From Cytospora piceicola (Eukaryota > Ascomycota > Sordariomycetes > Diaporthales > Cytosporaceae): a DNA stretch of 64,000 bases. The notes beneath the pieces are model-generated. The model was not told where the DNA came from, did no database searches, and saw only the letters and a program-made list of their open reading frames with translations. The stretch spans positions 496,001 to 560,000 of the forward strand of contig JALQBC010000022.1 of assembly GCA_023375675.1 (NCBI GenBank), in the 5' to 3' direction. This document shows positions 1 through 10,057 of the stretch, in pieces (within the stretch, counting starts at the first letter, position 1; each line of letters begins with the position of its first letter). The translations under genes and the position numbers were made by a program.

Positions 1-1396
1 AAATTTGGTATATACTTGGAAGACCAGAGTGCAGTATTGTTCCGTGCCATGTCAGGGAGTGTCGTTTATAGGTATCAGGGGCAGCATGGGTGCTCAACTG
101 GATTAGGCTGCTTAGCCATGGCGTTGCTCGCTCATTAACTTGACAGCATCAGAGACTTGGACTTGTGTGGAAGACTTCATGATCCTTCCGGTTTGGACGC
201 GGGAATTGTTCGCCAAAAGGAGGCCTTGCTACACTCGTCAAAGGACGGATTGATACTGAACGAGCACTGAGGAAAGGATATGCACATGTGGCGATAGCCG
301 AAGGCGATCAGAGAATATTGGTATTTGTTAGACCAGTGCTGAAAGACAGAGAGATATGTTTTTGAACAAGGAGTATCATGTTGAAAAAGGAGCATTCTGC
401 AGCATATCAAACACTTTCTCTTCCCTGAAGATTCCTATTTTGGCACATGGGTGGAATTATTCTTCTCCAGATGTCCAAGATCACTTCGAATCTGGCGCTT
501 GTATTGTCACGCGCGTTTATCTCTCTTCTATTTGATTTACAAACAAGTCGATATGTTCGGGACAGAGATGTTCGGGGCAGAGAGGTGTCCGGGCAGAGAG
601 GTGTTCGGGAAAGGCTGCAAATTCGAACACAGTTCTGCTGATCCATCTTCCTTCTTCTACAAGTTCACCACAGGTGATACTAATACATCTGCAGCTAACA
701 TTGCATGCATGTGCTAAGGAACTACCACCTTCAGGGTGAATGCACTTACCCGCAGCTACACCATCCGACCTGAACCTCACAAGTACACGCTTCCAGAGAC
801 TCTTGTTCTGCTGAGTAGGCATATCACTACCTATTGAGAGCTCTGCCCCTGCTGTTGACCCTTATAGTGGGGCACGTGACACCCCTCTTGCTAACCACTG
901 CAACGCCACACTATCCCTCCACTGGTTTCACAGCTTGGATTGGGCAGCTTCATCACTCATGCGTTTCTTTCACTCTTAACAATCTGACCTATTTTCCCAC
1001 ACTTCGTGGCTGTGAGCATCCGAGACATCAGCTCAATAGCCAGCCTCCTGAATTCACTCCCTTTGGCCTTCGGTATGTACTTTTCAACACCTCTACTCCT
1101 TGATAATTGAATCCGGATGTAAACAGACCGCACTGTATCGAAAATTCAAGCAACTTGCCCCTCTAGCTCCGGAATAATAGTCTTAGCATCAGACACCTGA
1201 AGCTGCCTTTTCCTTCCTCACTTCCTTCAACAACACGTACTATTCTACCCATCCCCTCTTCTTGTCTGACCCTCTTTCATCGTCCTCGACTCTTTGATCC
1301 CTCTGAGCAGTTCATTTGTGTCGAAGCTGGCGGATGTCGACTTACACACAATAGTTTTGTTCATCTACGTCAATTCCGTCCTAATTACCAGTCAAC
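1..1396. other. Intergenic region, no gene recognised
   Basis: Several short open frames occur on both strands, but none has a recognisable protein, a codon pattern or splice signals that hold up. The region contains a degenerate 15-16 nt tandem repeat near 553-614. The last few hundred bases are C/T-rich, typical of a fungal promoter and 5' leader for the gene that starts at 1397. Confidence 0.5.
553..614. repeat. Degenerate 15-16 nt tandem repeat, four units
   Basis: Four successive units share a core of TGTTCGGG(G)CAGAG: 553-567, 568-582, 583-598 and 599-614. The last unit is the most diverged. It lies in non-coding DNA. Confidence 0.75.
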
Positions 1397-3379
1397 ATGG
1401 AACCATCCAAGTCTTCTCCCCAGATCCCCAAGAAGCGTATGGCCTCGGGTGCCGCCGAGGCGGACTTCGCCAACAAGAGGAGATACCACAACCGCGTCGG
1501 TGGCCCCGATGAAGATCTGGACAGCTGCCCTCGTGATCTTGCCGCCGAGAACAAGATACAGGAGGACCTCAACGTTGGGGACCGTAAGTCAATCCCACCA
1601 AGTTGTTGTGAGATGTCTCGCAAGAGTACACAGCCTTTGGGGCGTAAATGCTAAAACAGCGACAGCTCCTCGTATGGCTGAGAAGCTCCTCCTGGACATT
1701 CACTACGAATGCGCAAGGAACAACATCGATCTGCCTTGGGATCGCATCGCTCAGCGACTGAGTGAGTCCCCTTTCACACTCAGTTCCAACTTCGCCATCC
1801 TCTGTGGATACTGTCGTGTATATTAGGCTTTGGGGAGCCCGTTGCTCTGCCATGATATCAAACGTTTCGAATAAATGCTGACAAGAGTAACAAGAACTTG
1901 GCCCGTCCTCCGGCGCCGTTCATCAGTTTTTGTGGCGCACGCGACAGCAGCTCATTGCCGAAGGCCATGTTGTTCCACCCCAGGTCGGTCTTGGTGAACG
2001 TCGCAATGCGAACAACGATCCAGATGTTCGAGGCTTCGTCCGTAATCCCGAGAATCGGTACGTTGTCTTCAGGTTGCTACGCTTGCACAGGGAGCCTCAC
2101 GAGCCCGGTTGGCTGACAATTTGTAGTGCTGATTTCCCAACCACCCGTGCTGTGGATCAAACCGACTCCTATAACCGCTGGCTCAATCTTCCTGATGCCG
2201 TCAATGCTCCCAGTGTCGAGACTCCCAGTAGGAAGAAGGCCATCAGGACCGACTTTTTTGACGAAGACTCCTCTCCCGAAGTAGAGGGCTGCACCACAGT
2301 AGCTCTTCGATCTCGTCGCGGTACTGTCGAGAAGACTTTTGAGGCCAATATTGAGAGTTGTGGAGACAAGGATGCGGTTGAAATTGATGAAGATGACCCC
2401 TTCTCCGACGTTCACGAGTACAGGGAGGAGGCTGCCGGAGACGATGGCGCGTGTACCGTCGATAAGATGGAAAGCACCATCTGCGATCGGCTGCAGCTTG
2501 GCGATGTGAGCCACTTTGAAGCCATTGCAACTGCGCTGCACCACATGCTGACAACGAACATAGATCGTGTCCCAGGTGGACAACCACACCATTGACAATG
2601 TCGCCGCTACTACGGACCATATCCGAGCCCGGCAGCTTTCGGGTGCCCAGCAAGTCAGTTCTTTGCCCTACGGCTCTTCCTTCGAAGAATGCGAGCCTCC
2701 AGTTGCTTCCATACACGGCCCGATACTGGTAAGCTATGATGGTGGCTTGTCATTCAACCATGTCCCTTCAAGCAGGACCACTCGATGGCCATCATTCAAC
2801 AGCGTGTACACTGGTACCGCCGCCGCTCAAATCGCTGCCGACCTAGGCTACGGTGAAACTGTTCAGTCGCTGTTCAACCAAACTTTCGACAACCCTCTTG
2901 CTTCTGGTTCAGTCACCCCGTTCCAGGCGTTTCGCAGCGGACTTTCACCCACTGGGGTCGACCAGGGATCTCCAACCCCCACCGCCAAGAATCCCAGGCA
3001 CGGTGCCACCCAGAAGTTGTCCGCAGCTCTGCCCACGACTCCCACTCCCAGGCGCAAACAACGGTCGGGCACTTGCCGTAGCGTCATGCCTTCACACGTA
3101 GACCCCGAGGACGAGGCTAGCCCGACGCCCAGAGCAACGGCGAGAAGCTTGAGTCTGGGTGCTCCCAGCGCTACCACCACTTCGTCCATCGAACCTCGCC
3201 GTGCGTCTGGTTTACACACTGTGGCTCCGTCGGCCATGCGAGATGTGAGTGTTTCTCTTGAGGATGAAGCCGCTCCAAGTGCGCATCGACTGACCTTTGT
3301 GCAGATCCACAACCGCTCAAAGGATGACGACGACCTCTCCAACTCTTTCGCTGACATGGGATTTCGAGGCCCAGGATAA
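1397..3379 (+). CDS. Uncharacterised fungal protein, six exons, 528 aa
   Basis: Model: exons 1397-1583, 1660-1761, 1895-2057, 2127-2505, 2564-3244 and 3305-3379. All introns are GT-AG with CTGAC-like branch sites, and the frame stays open for 528 residues. I do not recognise a named family. The start ATG follows a C/T-rich leader and opens with a basic, proline-containing segment (MEPSKSSPQIPKKRM). Residues about 65-125 look like a compact helical domain (AEKLLLDIHYECARNN, then GPSSGAVHQFLWRTRQQ) of the kind seen in many fungal nuclear proteins whose N-terminus resembles a SANT/Myb-like fold. That resemblance is my inference. The remainder is acidic, then Ser/Thr/Pro-rich and probably disordered. 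The introns at 2058-2126 (69 nt) and 3245-3304 (60 nt) are multiples of three, so retention would not break the frame. For the first acceptor, 1659 and 1665 are both possible. Confidence 0.6.
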
Positions 3380-4573
3380 GAGCAGCTCAGAGCCCAACGT
3401 CAATCGTATCTTCATATCGAGCTCAGCAGGCTTTACTTTTGTGGAAGAGGGTCTCTGAGTGGGACCTTGGGATGCACAGCGCCTGTCAATCTGACAGCAA
3501 CGGATTACTCGACTTCTGCAGACATGTGTGGCCGTATCAGTGGTTGATGCAACCCATGGGGTGTCCCGGGTAGTCAATTTCGTAAACAGGCTTATTGGTC
3601 TCCTCTTGCCTTGTATCCCAGCATCCAATGGGTAGGCTAGTAGGTTATTGGAGTTCAAGAGGGTCCGTCTCAGGAGATGTATACTATGTAATGTGTAGTT
3701 TGAGATGGTCGAAGCAAATACAGACCACACAGTTGCTATTGAATATTTGTCACCGTTCCCAGCTGCGGAAGCCAGGCTACTGGGACCGGTGCTTCCATTG
3801 TGGCACAAGGTTTGGGGAGCCCAAGCTTTGATGGGATGAAGGTTGATTCTCAGTTCTCTGTTGTCATAGAGTGCGAGGTGCTATCATCTGGCTAATGGGC
3901 ATCAACGACTGAGCATAGGCACACTAAAGGGATCAGGGCGTTGCGCTCGTCAACCGGCCGTCAGACAGGGATTGGATAGGACTCTGAGGTTGCCTATGAG
4001 ATATGAGATGTGGGAAGTGGGAAATGGGAGTATGTGTAATACCGACAAGCCATTAAGCTTAGTTGGGGGCAGAAAGGCAGTATATTATATTGTGGTGGTG
4101 AGAGAAGATGATACAGGTGAAGGTCAAGGTGAAGGGTTGGTCTAAGTACCTAGGTAGTCACATGCACGGCAATGGTTCTGTAGTCTACCATAGTACCTAC
4201 CTAGGTAGGTACATAGATACCTACAAGGTACACTGGGAGCTGACTTACCAAGCACTTCGGCTTTCTGCAGTGATCTGGACTTTCTTCGGCCCACAATAGA
4301 ATGGCGTGGAAACCAATCATACCGAGTTTGGCTTAGCGCATCAAGCTGCCGGCTATGCTCGCGGTTGACCGGCAACTCCAATTTTTTTTTGAAGCTTGAG
4401 TCCCATCTCGACTTCAAATCGTCGTCCTCATCCTCACCTCGGCGAACATCCACTCACCTCTCTCTCTCCTCTTCCTTCCCACCTCACCCTCTCACAATTC
4501 GATACCCGCCCTTTGACGAGTCTCTTTCGTTTCTTGTTTGATTCCTGGATTTCTCGTCTTAAGATCAGTCAAA
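3380..4573. other. Intergenic region upstream of hsp60
   Basis: No gene seen. The stretch holds two palindromic TACCTAGGTA-type motifs at 4147-4156 and 4194-4212. A pyrimidine-rich leader from about 4390 leads into the hsp60 start. Confidence 0.6.
4147..4212. repeat. Palindromic TACCTAGGTA motifs
   Basis: TACCTAGGTA lies at 4147-4156. A perfect 18-nt palindrome, TACCTACCTAGGTAGGTA, lies at about 4194-4211. The same motif family recurs in many other intergenic places in this window. Confidence 0.8.
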
Positions 4574-6486
4574 ATGCAGCGCGCATTTACCAGCCGAACA
4601 GCGACTTCGGTCCTGTCCCCTTCTGCAGCTTCCAGATTCCGTTCCAGCAATGCTGTGTCACAACAGCTCCGCTTCGCCCACAAGGTTCGTACGCTTCATA
4701 CCTACCACCCTTTTTGCTCTTGATATCCCGTCATCCTCAAGCTCTGTAACTAACAATGTTTTAAATAGGAGCTGAAGTTTGGTGTTGAGGGCCGTGCTGC
4801 TCTTCTGGCTGGTGTCGACACCCTCGCCAGGGCCGTCGCCACTACCCTCGGTCCCAAGGGCCGAAACGTTCTGATTGAGTCCAGCTATGGCTCTCCCAAG
4901 ATCACCAAGGGTATGCTATCTGTATCATATGCGTCCTTGCAAACAGGTTACTGACTGAGTATTCCTCTATAGATGGTGTGACCGTTGCCCGGGCCATTAC
5001 CCTGCAGGACAAGTTCGAGAACCTCGGCGCCAAGCTGTTGCAAGACGTTGCCTCCAAGACCAACGAGATTGCCGGTGACGGTACCACGACTGCCACCGTC
5101 CTCGCCCGTGCCATCTTCTCCGAGACCGTTAAGAATGTCGCCGCTGGTTGCAACCCCATGGACCTGCGCCGCGGTATCCAGGCTGCTGTCGACGCCGTCG
5201 TCGAGTTCCTGCAAAAGAACAAGAGGGATATTACCACTAGCGAGGAGGTCGCCCAGGTCGCCACCATCTCTGCCAACGGCGACACCCACATTGGAATGCT
5301 GATTGCCAACGCCATGGAGAAGGTTGGCAAGGAGGGTGTCATCACTGTTAAGGAGGGCAAGACCATGAGCGACGAGCTCGAGGTTACCGAGGGTATGCGA
5401 TTCGACCGTGGATTCATCTCTCCCTACTTCATCACCGATGCCAAGTCCCAGAAGGTCGAGTTCGAGAACCCCCTCATCCTTCTGTCCGAGAAGAAGATCT
5501 CTGCTGTCCAGGACATCATCCCTGCCCTCGAGATCTCCACCCAGACCCGCCGACCTCTGATCATCATTGCTGAGGACATCGAGGGCGAGGCCCTGGCTGT
5601 GTGCATTCTGAACAAGCTGCGTGGTCAGCTCCAGGTCGCTGCCGTCAAGGCCCCTGGCTTCGGTGACAACCGCAAGTCTATCCTTGGCGACATTGCTGTC
5701 CTCACCAACGGCACTGTCTTCACTGAGGAGCTCGATGTCAAGCTCGAGAAGGCTACCATCGACATGCTCGGAACCACGGGCTCCATCACCATCACCAAGG
5801 AGGACACCATCATGCTCAACGGCGACGGTACCAAGGACTCCATCGCCCAGCGATGTGAGCAGATCCGTGGCGTCATGGCTGACCCCACCACCTCGGACTA
5901 CGAGAAGGAGAAGCTCCAGGAGCGTCTTGCCAAGCTCTCCGGTGGTGTTGCCGTCATCAAGGTCGGCGGCTCCTCCGAGGTTGAGGTCGGCGAGAAGAAG
6001 GACCGCTTTGTGGATGCCCTGAACGCCACCCGGGCCGCCGTCGAGGAGGGTATCCTGCCCGGTGGTGGTACCGCCCTGCTGAAGGCCTCTAGCCAGGCTC
6101 TGGGCAACATCAAGACTGCCAACTTCGACCAGCAGCTTGGTGTAACTATCGTCAAGAACGCCATCACCCGCCCCGCACGGACCATCGTCGAGAACGCTGG
6201 TCTTGAGGGCTCCGTTGTTGTTGGCAAGCTGACGGACGAGTACGGCAGCGACTTCCACAAGGGCTTCGACAGCGCCAAGGGCGAGTACGTCGACATGATC
6301 CAGGCCGGTATCCTCGACCCCTTCAAGGTCGTCCGCACTGGCCTCATTGACGCCAGTGGTGTTGCCTCCCTGCTGGGCACAACCGAGGTGGCCATTGTTG
6401 AGGCCGCTGAGGAGAAGCCCGCCATGGGTGGTGGCGGCGGCATGGGTGGCATGGGCGGCATGGGTGGTATGGGTGGCATGATGTAA
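4574..6486 (+). CDS. hsp60: Mitochondrial chaperonin Hsp60 (GroEL family)
   Basis: Exons 4574-4684, 4769-4910 and 4973-6486 give 588 aa. Hsp60 forms the ATP-driven folding ring of the mitochondrial matrix and works with Hsp10. The first exon encodes a basic, Ser-rich presequence ending at RFAHK. Mature sequence follows with [15 protein letters not shown] and LGPKGRNV (about 64-71), the nucleotide-binding GDGTTTAT block (about 119) and a late GGGTALL segment. The C-terminus is the chaperonin tail of Gly-Gly-Met repeats. Length matches fungal Hsp60 proteins. Codons are strongly biased to C/G third positions, as in highly expressed fungal genes. Introns sit near the 5' end, the usual placement. 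The product is certain; the exact junctions are supported by frame and family sequence. Confidence 0.97.
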
Positions 6487-7668
6487 GATGGATCATGTCG
6501 GGAAAAAAAGAGAGGCTTCAAAAAACCTGTTTTGTATTAAAGCGATTTTGACTTGTTTGGGCATTTTGGTTCCTGGTGTTCTGATGGGGCGGATTCATGG
6601 CGGTCATCATCTCCCCTCTATCTCCTCTCTGTCGGTGTTGATACCTCGCATATTGCACACGATGCCTCGGGATGCCCGGGGCTTGTACATTACGAACTGA
6701 GATAGGGCGAGAGAAGAACTAGAAAAATTCTACAGTTCCATCAAAAACCGAGATCCTCCAGCCTCGAAAGCTGGGCTTCTGCCTGTCTGGGCTGGGCAGA
6801 AGGGAACAGCGTGATGTGACCTACCCGTGTCTGTATGCATCTATCTCACTTCATCCAAGGTTTGTTGCCCAGGCATCAACACAAATGCAGGCTTCCGGCA
6901 TAACATCGTTCGTAAGCTGCAAGGGGCGCAGCGTCAATGACCTCTCCCGACTGTCAGTATAGTAAAACTACCTAGGTAGGTCTTTAGGTAGCCGCCTAGG
7001 TGGCCGTGGTTCAAACTCTTCTAAGATTAAACGGGTGGTCACTGGATGCGGCTGCGGTGTAGGTAATATGTCATATGCAATTTCGTTGCCCAAGAGTGCC
7101 AGAGTGCCAGGCTGCCAGGTGGGTGGCAGGGTGGCACGGGCTGCACAGGGTGTGGGCACCCCAATGTAAGTCGGTCGCTTAGCGCAACCGCTACAGGCTG
7201 TGTCAATCAGCCAGAGCGGGACTTTGGGGGAGTATGAGCTGCAAGAGCACCCAGTTGACTTGAGCGCAGCTATGTGCCCCACCAAACAAAACCCCTCTCC
7301 ACCCCCCTGGGAAGATGTTGTCAACTTCCTACTTGCTCTGCGACATCTCCTGAACTAAACTTCCCGTAACTTCATCTTCACACCCCCCAGATTTCGATAC
7401 CTCCATCCTAGACGCCCGGCCGACACTTGGACCCTTGTGATACTCTCCCCCATACGCTGGTAGGGCTCCTCTTTTCCTACGAGATCATTTATCTGTCTGT
7501 GACTCGAAGCTATATTGTTTTACTGTCACGTCATGGCCTCTCTACCTCTGTACTGTCCGGAACCTTTCTTGCTGACGACCCCTCACCGTTGACAGCCTTT
7601 GTCTCTCCGTTCAACGCCTGAACTTCAATTCTATCAACTTTCGAGTCCACGAACCACGTACAGCCACA
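6487..7668. other. Intergenic region between hsp60 and cofilin
   Basis: About 1.2 kb with no supported gene. It contains a TACCTAGGTAGG motif near 6969-6980 and further CCTAGGT copies just after it. From about 7320 it becomes C/T-rich, as expected for the cofilin promoter and 5' leader. Confidence 0.55.
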
Positions 7669-8510
7669 ATGGTAAGTCTCGACCGTATTTGCTGTCTATT
7701 ACTTCTGCTAATCCATGTTCTTTCCAGTCGCAATCCGGGTTAGTCCCCCCCCCCCCTTTCCAGACAATCTTTCCGTCGAGACTTGGGGTGAACCGAGCAG
7801 GCGGCGATATGAGGAGGTGGTCTGGCGTAGCCTGACCAGAGCAAGAAGCTGACTGGCCATCAAACCAACCAGAGCAATCGTCAACCAGGAGTGCATCACC
7901 GCTTGGAACGAGCTTAAGCTCAACAAGACGTTCAAGTATATCATCTTCAAGCTTTCCGACGACCTTACGGAGATTGTCCTCCAGGAGACGGGAAAAAGCG
8001 ACGACTGGGAGGAGTTCCGCGGAAAGCTCATCAACGCCGAGACGAAAATCAAAAACGTATGATCAGTGTTAATTCCAGCGGAGAAGCCCCGTACTCGCCT
8101 GCGTGACTGACACGATTTTCACCGAAACAGGGCCCGACGGGCAAGGGACCCCGATACGCCGCCTACGACTTCGAGTACAGCCTTTCTTCCGGCGAGGGTG
8201 ACCGGTATGTAGCCTGATTGTGTGGTCAAGGACGGGATCTTTAAAAGCTGACCATCATACAGAAACAAGCTGACCTTCATCGCCTGGTCTCCGGATGATG
8301 CTACTATCAAGGTCAGTCCAAGGCCCTATCCTCCTTATCTGCATGCCTGTCAGCTAACACCTCCCGCAGGCCAAGATGCTGTACGCCTCCTCCAAGGACG
8401 CCCTGAAGCGCGCGCTCAACGGCATTGCCGTCGAGATCCAGGCCAACGACAGCGACGACATCGAGTTCGACTCCATCCTGAGCAAGGTCAGCAAGGGCAT
8501 GGCCGGTTAA
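7669..8510 (+). CDS. cof1: Cofilin (ADF/cofilin actin-severing protein)
   Basis: Exons 7669-7671, 7728-7738, 7873-8056, 8131-8204, 8263-8311 and 8370-8510 give 153 aa. Cofilin binds and severs ADP-actin filaments and so drives actin turnover in patches and cables. The predicted product starts [20 protein letters not shown] and contains YIIFKLSDD, the core strand [12 protein letters not shown], and the long actin-binding helix [15 protein letters not shown]. Together these are a complete single ADF-H domain of the expected fungal size. The first exon contributes only the ATG, and the second only 11 nt (SQSG). This layout is odd to the eye, but the junctions are canonical and the frame works only this way. 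The second intron (7739-7872) contains a run of 12 C at 7745-7756. The gene is convergent with get5, whose stop is 379 bases away. Confidence 0.95.
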
Positions 8511-8888
8511 GCGACCACCGACAAGAGCACGAACAAAGCTACGTTGCGATTCTAGAGCCACGGCATCTTCCAGCTGGATGGAACGAGACATCACACACTA
8601 GGGGGGAAGGTGGATTTTGCGCGCGTTTGTCCATAATGGAGACCAAAGGACGACTCGGGATATTTTGATGTAGGCATTTGCCTTACCATAGCAATCAGAC
8701 GGGTGTCCGGCCTTCCTTTCAAACCCATCCTGAGGAGCCCTTGAGGCTCTACTCTACACCTCCGTGTAAATGTGTCAATGACCGTAAACAACCTGGTGGC
8801 ATAGATACCAGGCATCTTGCTCATTCATCTTCATGTTTCTCAAGCTTCCAATGCCTCATGCTATCATTACTCTGCTCTGCTCAAGTTG
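8511..8888. other. Convergent intergenic region, cofilin and get5 3' ends
   Basis: This 378-base stretch holds the 3' untranslated ends of both genes. No separate gene is visible. Confidence 0.6.
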
Positions 8889-9586
8889 CTACCGCGACGC
8901 CTCCCAGCTTGAGAGGAACTTGCCAAAGAGTTCCTCCGCAATCTTCTCGTCCCGTATCCTCTGCGACAAGAATCCCCTGAGATCGGTCCAGAACGCATCC
9001 GTCCCGAGCACCTCCTCACCACTAACTCCCTGCGCGACAGCAGCAGCCGCCGCAGCAGGCTCTTTCTCTTCCGCCTTTGCTCCTCCGGCAGCGGCGGCGG
9101 CGGAGGCAGCCCCCCCGATGATCATGACCGAGAACTCGACGCTCGTCTCGGCATCGCCCAGTAGGTCCTTCAGCACCTTGCTGTCCGACACGGGCTTCTT
9201 CTTGTACAGGACCTTGATCTTGTCCGTGGGTATGCTGGTCTCGGAGGAGACGGAGGCTTTGAGGTCGAGGATGGACGTGTTGAGGGCCTGGGAGCTCAGC
9301 CTGATGTCGAGGGGCGGGTTGCGCAGGGACTTGATGTGCACCGTCACGCTGCGCTCCTGGCCCGGGGCGAGCTTGACGGCCTTGCTCATGGCCTTGGGCA
9401 TCTTGGGGAGGATGTACTGGGGTCCGCGTCAGCTCCAGATGCTCAAGGACAGTGGAAACAGGTAAGGGGACTTACCGGCGGCCGTGCCGGGTAGTTCTTG
9501 GGGTCCTCGACATGATCGGCTGATAGCTTCTGTGGACGCGAGTCCAGCGCCGCGAGGAAGGACTTGGCAAATGTGACCTCTGACAT
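8889..9586 (-). CDS. get5: Get5/Mdy2-like ubiquitin-like protein of the GET pathway
   Basis: Exons 9586-9476 and 9416-8889 give 212 aa. Get5 pairs with Get4 to hand tail-anchored proteins from Sgt2 to Get3 for insertion into the ER. The N-terminal exon has the pattern of fungal Get5 (TFAKSFLAALDSRP, then SADHVEDPKNYPARPP), the part that contacts Get4. A ubiquitin-like fold spans about residues 60-130 (VTVHIKSL through KIKVLYKKKPV to VEFSVMIIGG). An Ala/Glu-rich linker follows. The last 40 residues (AFWTDLRGFLSQRI, then EELFGKFLSSW) match the C-terminal homodimerisation helices. The start at 9586 is chosen because the spliced N-terminus matches the family. The gene faces nop2 across a 471-base divergent promoter. 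Assignment is from recognised sequence pattern, not a search. Confidence 0.85.
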
Positions 9587-10057
9587 GTTGAGCTGCAGCA
9601 AGGAGGTTTTGCTGAGGGTTCAGTTACGTGATGTTGGGTTGTTGAAGGCTGGATAGGTGTGTGCTGGTTTGTTTACGGTCTGCCCAGGTGTCTCTACTGT
9701 GTAAAGGTTGGTTGCCCGTTACTTACGTAGTGCAGTGGCTGTCCTTCTAGAAGTCTACTAAGCAGGAGCAGCGCCGAGACACCAGACAACCCCACCGCAC
9801 CTCCCGGGCGGGGTGGTCCTTGTAACCCTGCGACCTAAACAGTAGCGCAGAAGCGCAGTAGCGCAGTAGCGCCTGTCCCCTGGACCAAGATCTCGCAGTC
9901 TCTCTCCCCGATAAGATAAGCCCAAACTTTTTTTCCCAGACTTCTTCTCCCACCCATGCGCCGAAACTTTCTAACCTGCGGACCATTCATACCAGGCTTA
10001 CAACAGCCCCAACCCAATTTTCCCAGAACCCTCCAATAAACTTTACAGAATATCATC
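9587..10057. promoter_or_regulatory. Divergent promoter region, get5 and nop2
   Basis: This 471-base gap separates two gene starts on opposite strands and must hold both promoters. A direct repeat of AGCGCAGTAGCGC type is visible at about 9843-9870. No TATA box is obvious. Confidence 0.5.

Noticed and set aside
517..822. 101-codon minus-strand frame in the left region
   Set aside because: It overlaps the tandem repeat, which accounts for its Cys/Pro-rich repeats, and it has no recognisable domain or splice support.
834..1103. 89-codon plus-strand frame
   Set aside because: Low-complexity Thr/Leu/Pro content in a pyrimidine-rich promoter area. No family or codon support.
2729..2775. Apparent GTAAGC...GCAG intron inside the first gene
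   Set aside because: 47 nt is short, and its removal would shift the frame out of the long downstream reading frame.
4948..6258. 436-codon frame antisense to hsp60
   Set aside because: A shadow of the strongly biased hsp60 codons; its Leu/Gly/Asp-rich product is typical of such mirrors.
6995..7020. GGTTCAAACTC resembling a tRNA B box
   Set aside because: No matching A box or cloverleaf upstream; the surroundings are CCTAGGT repeats.
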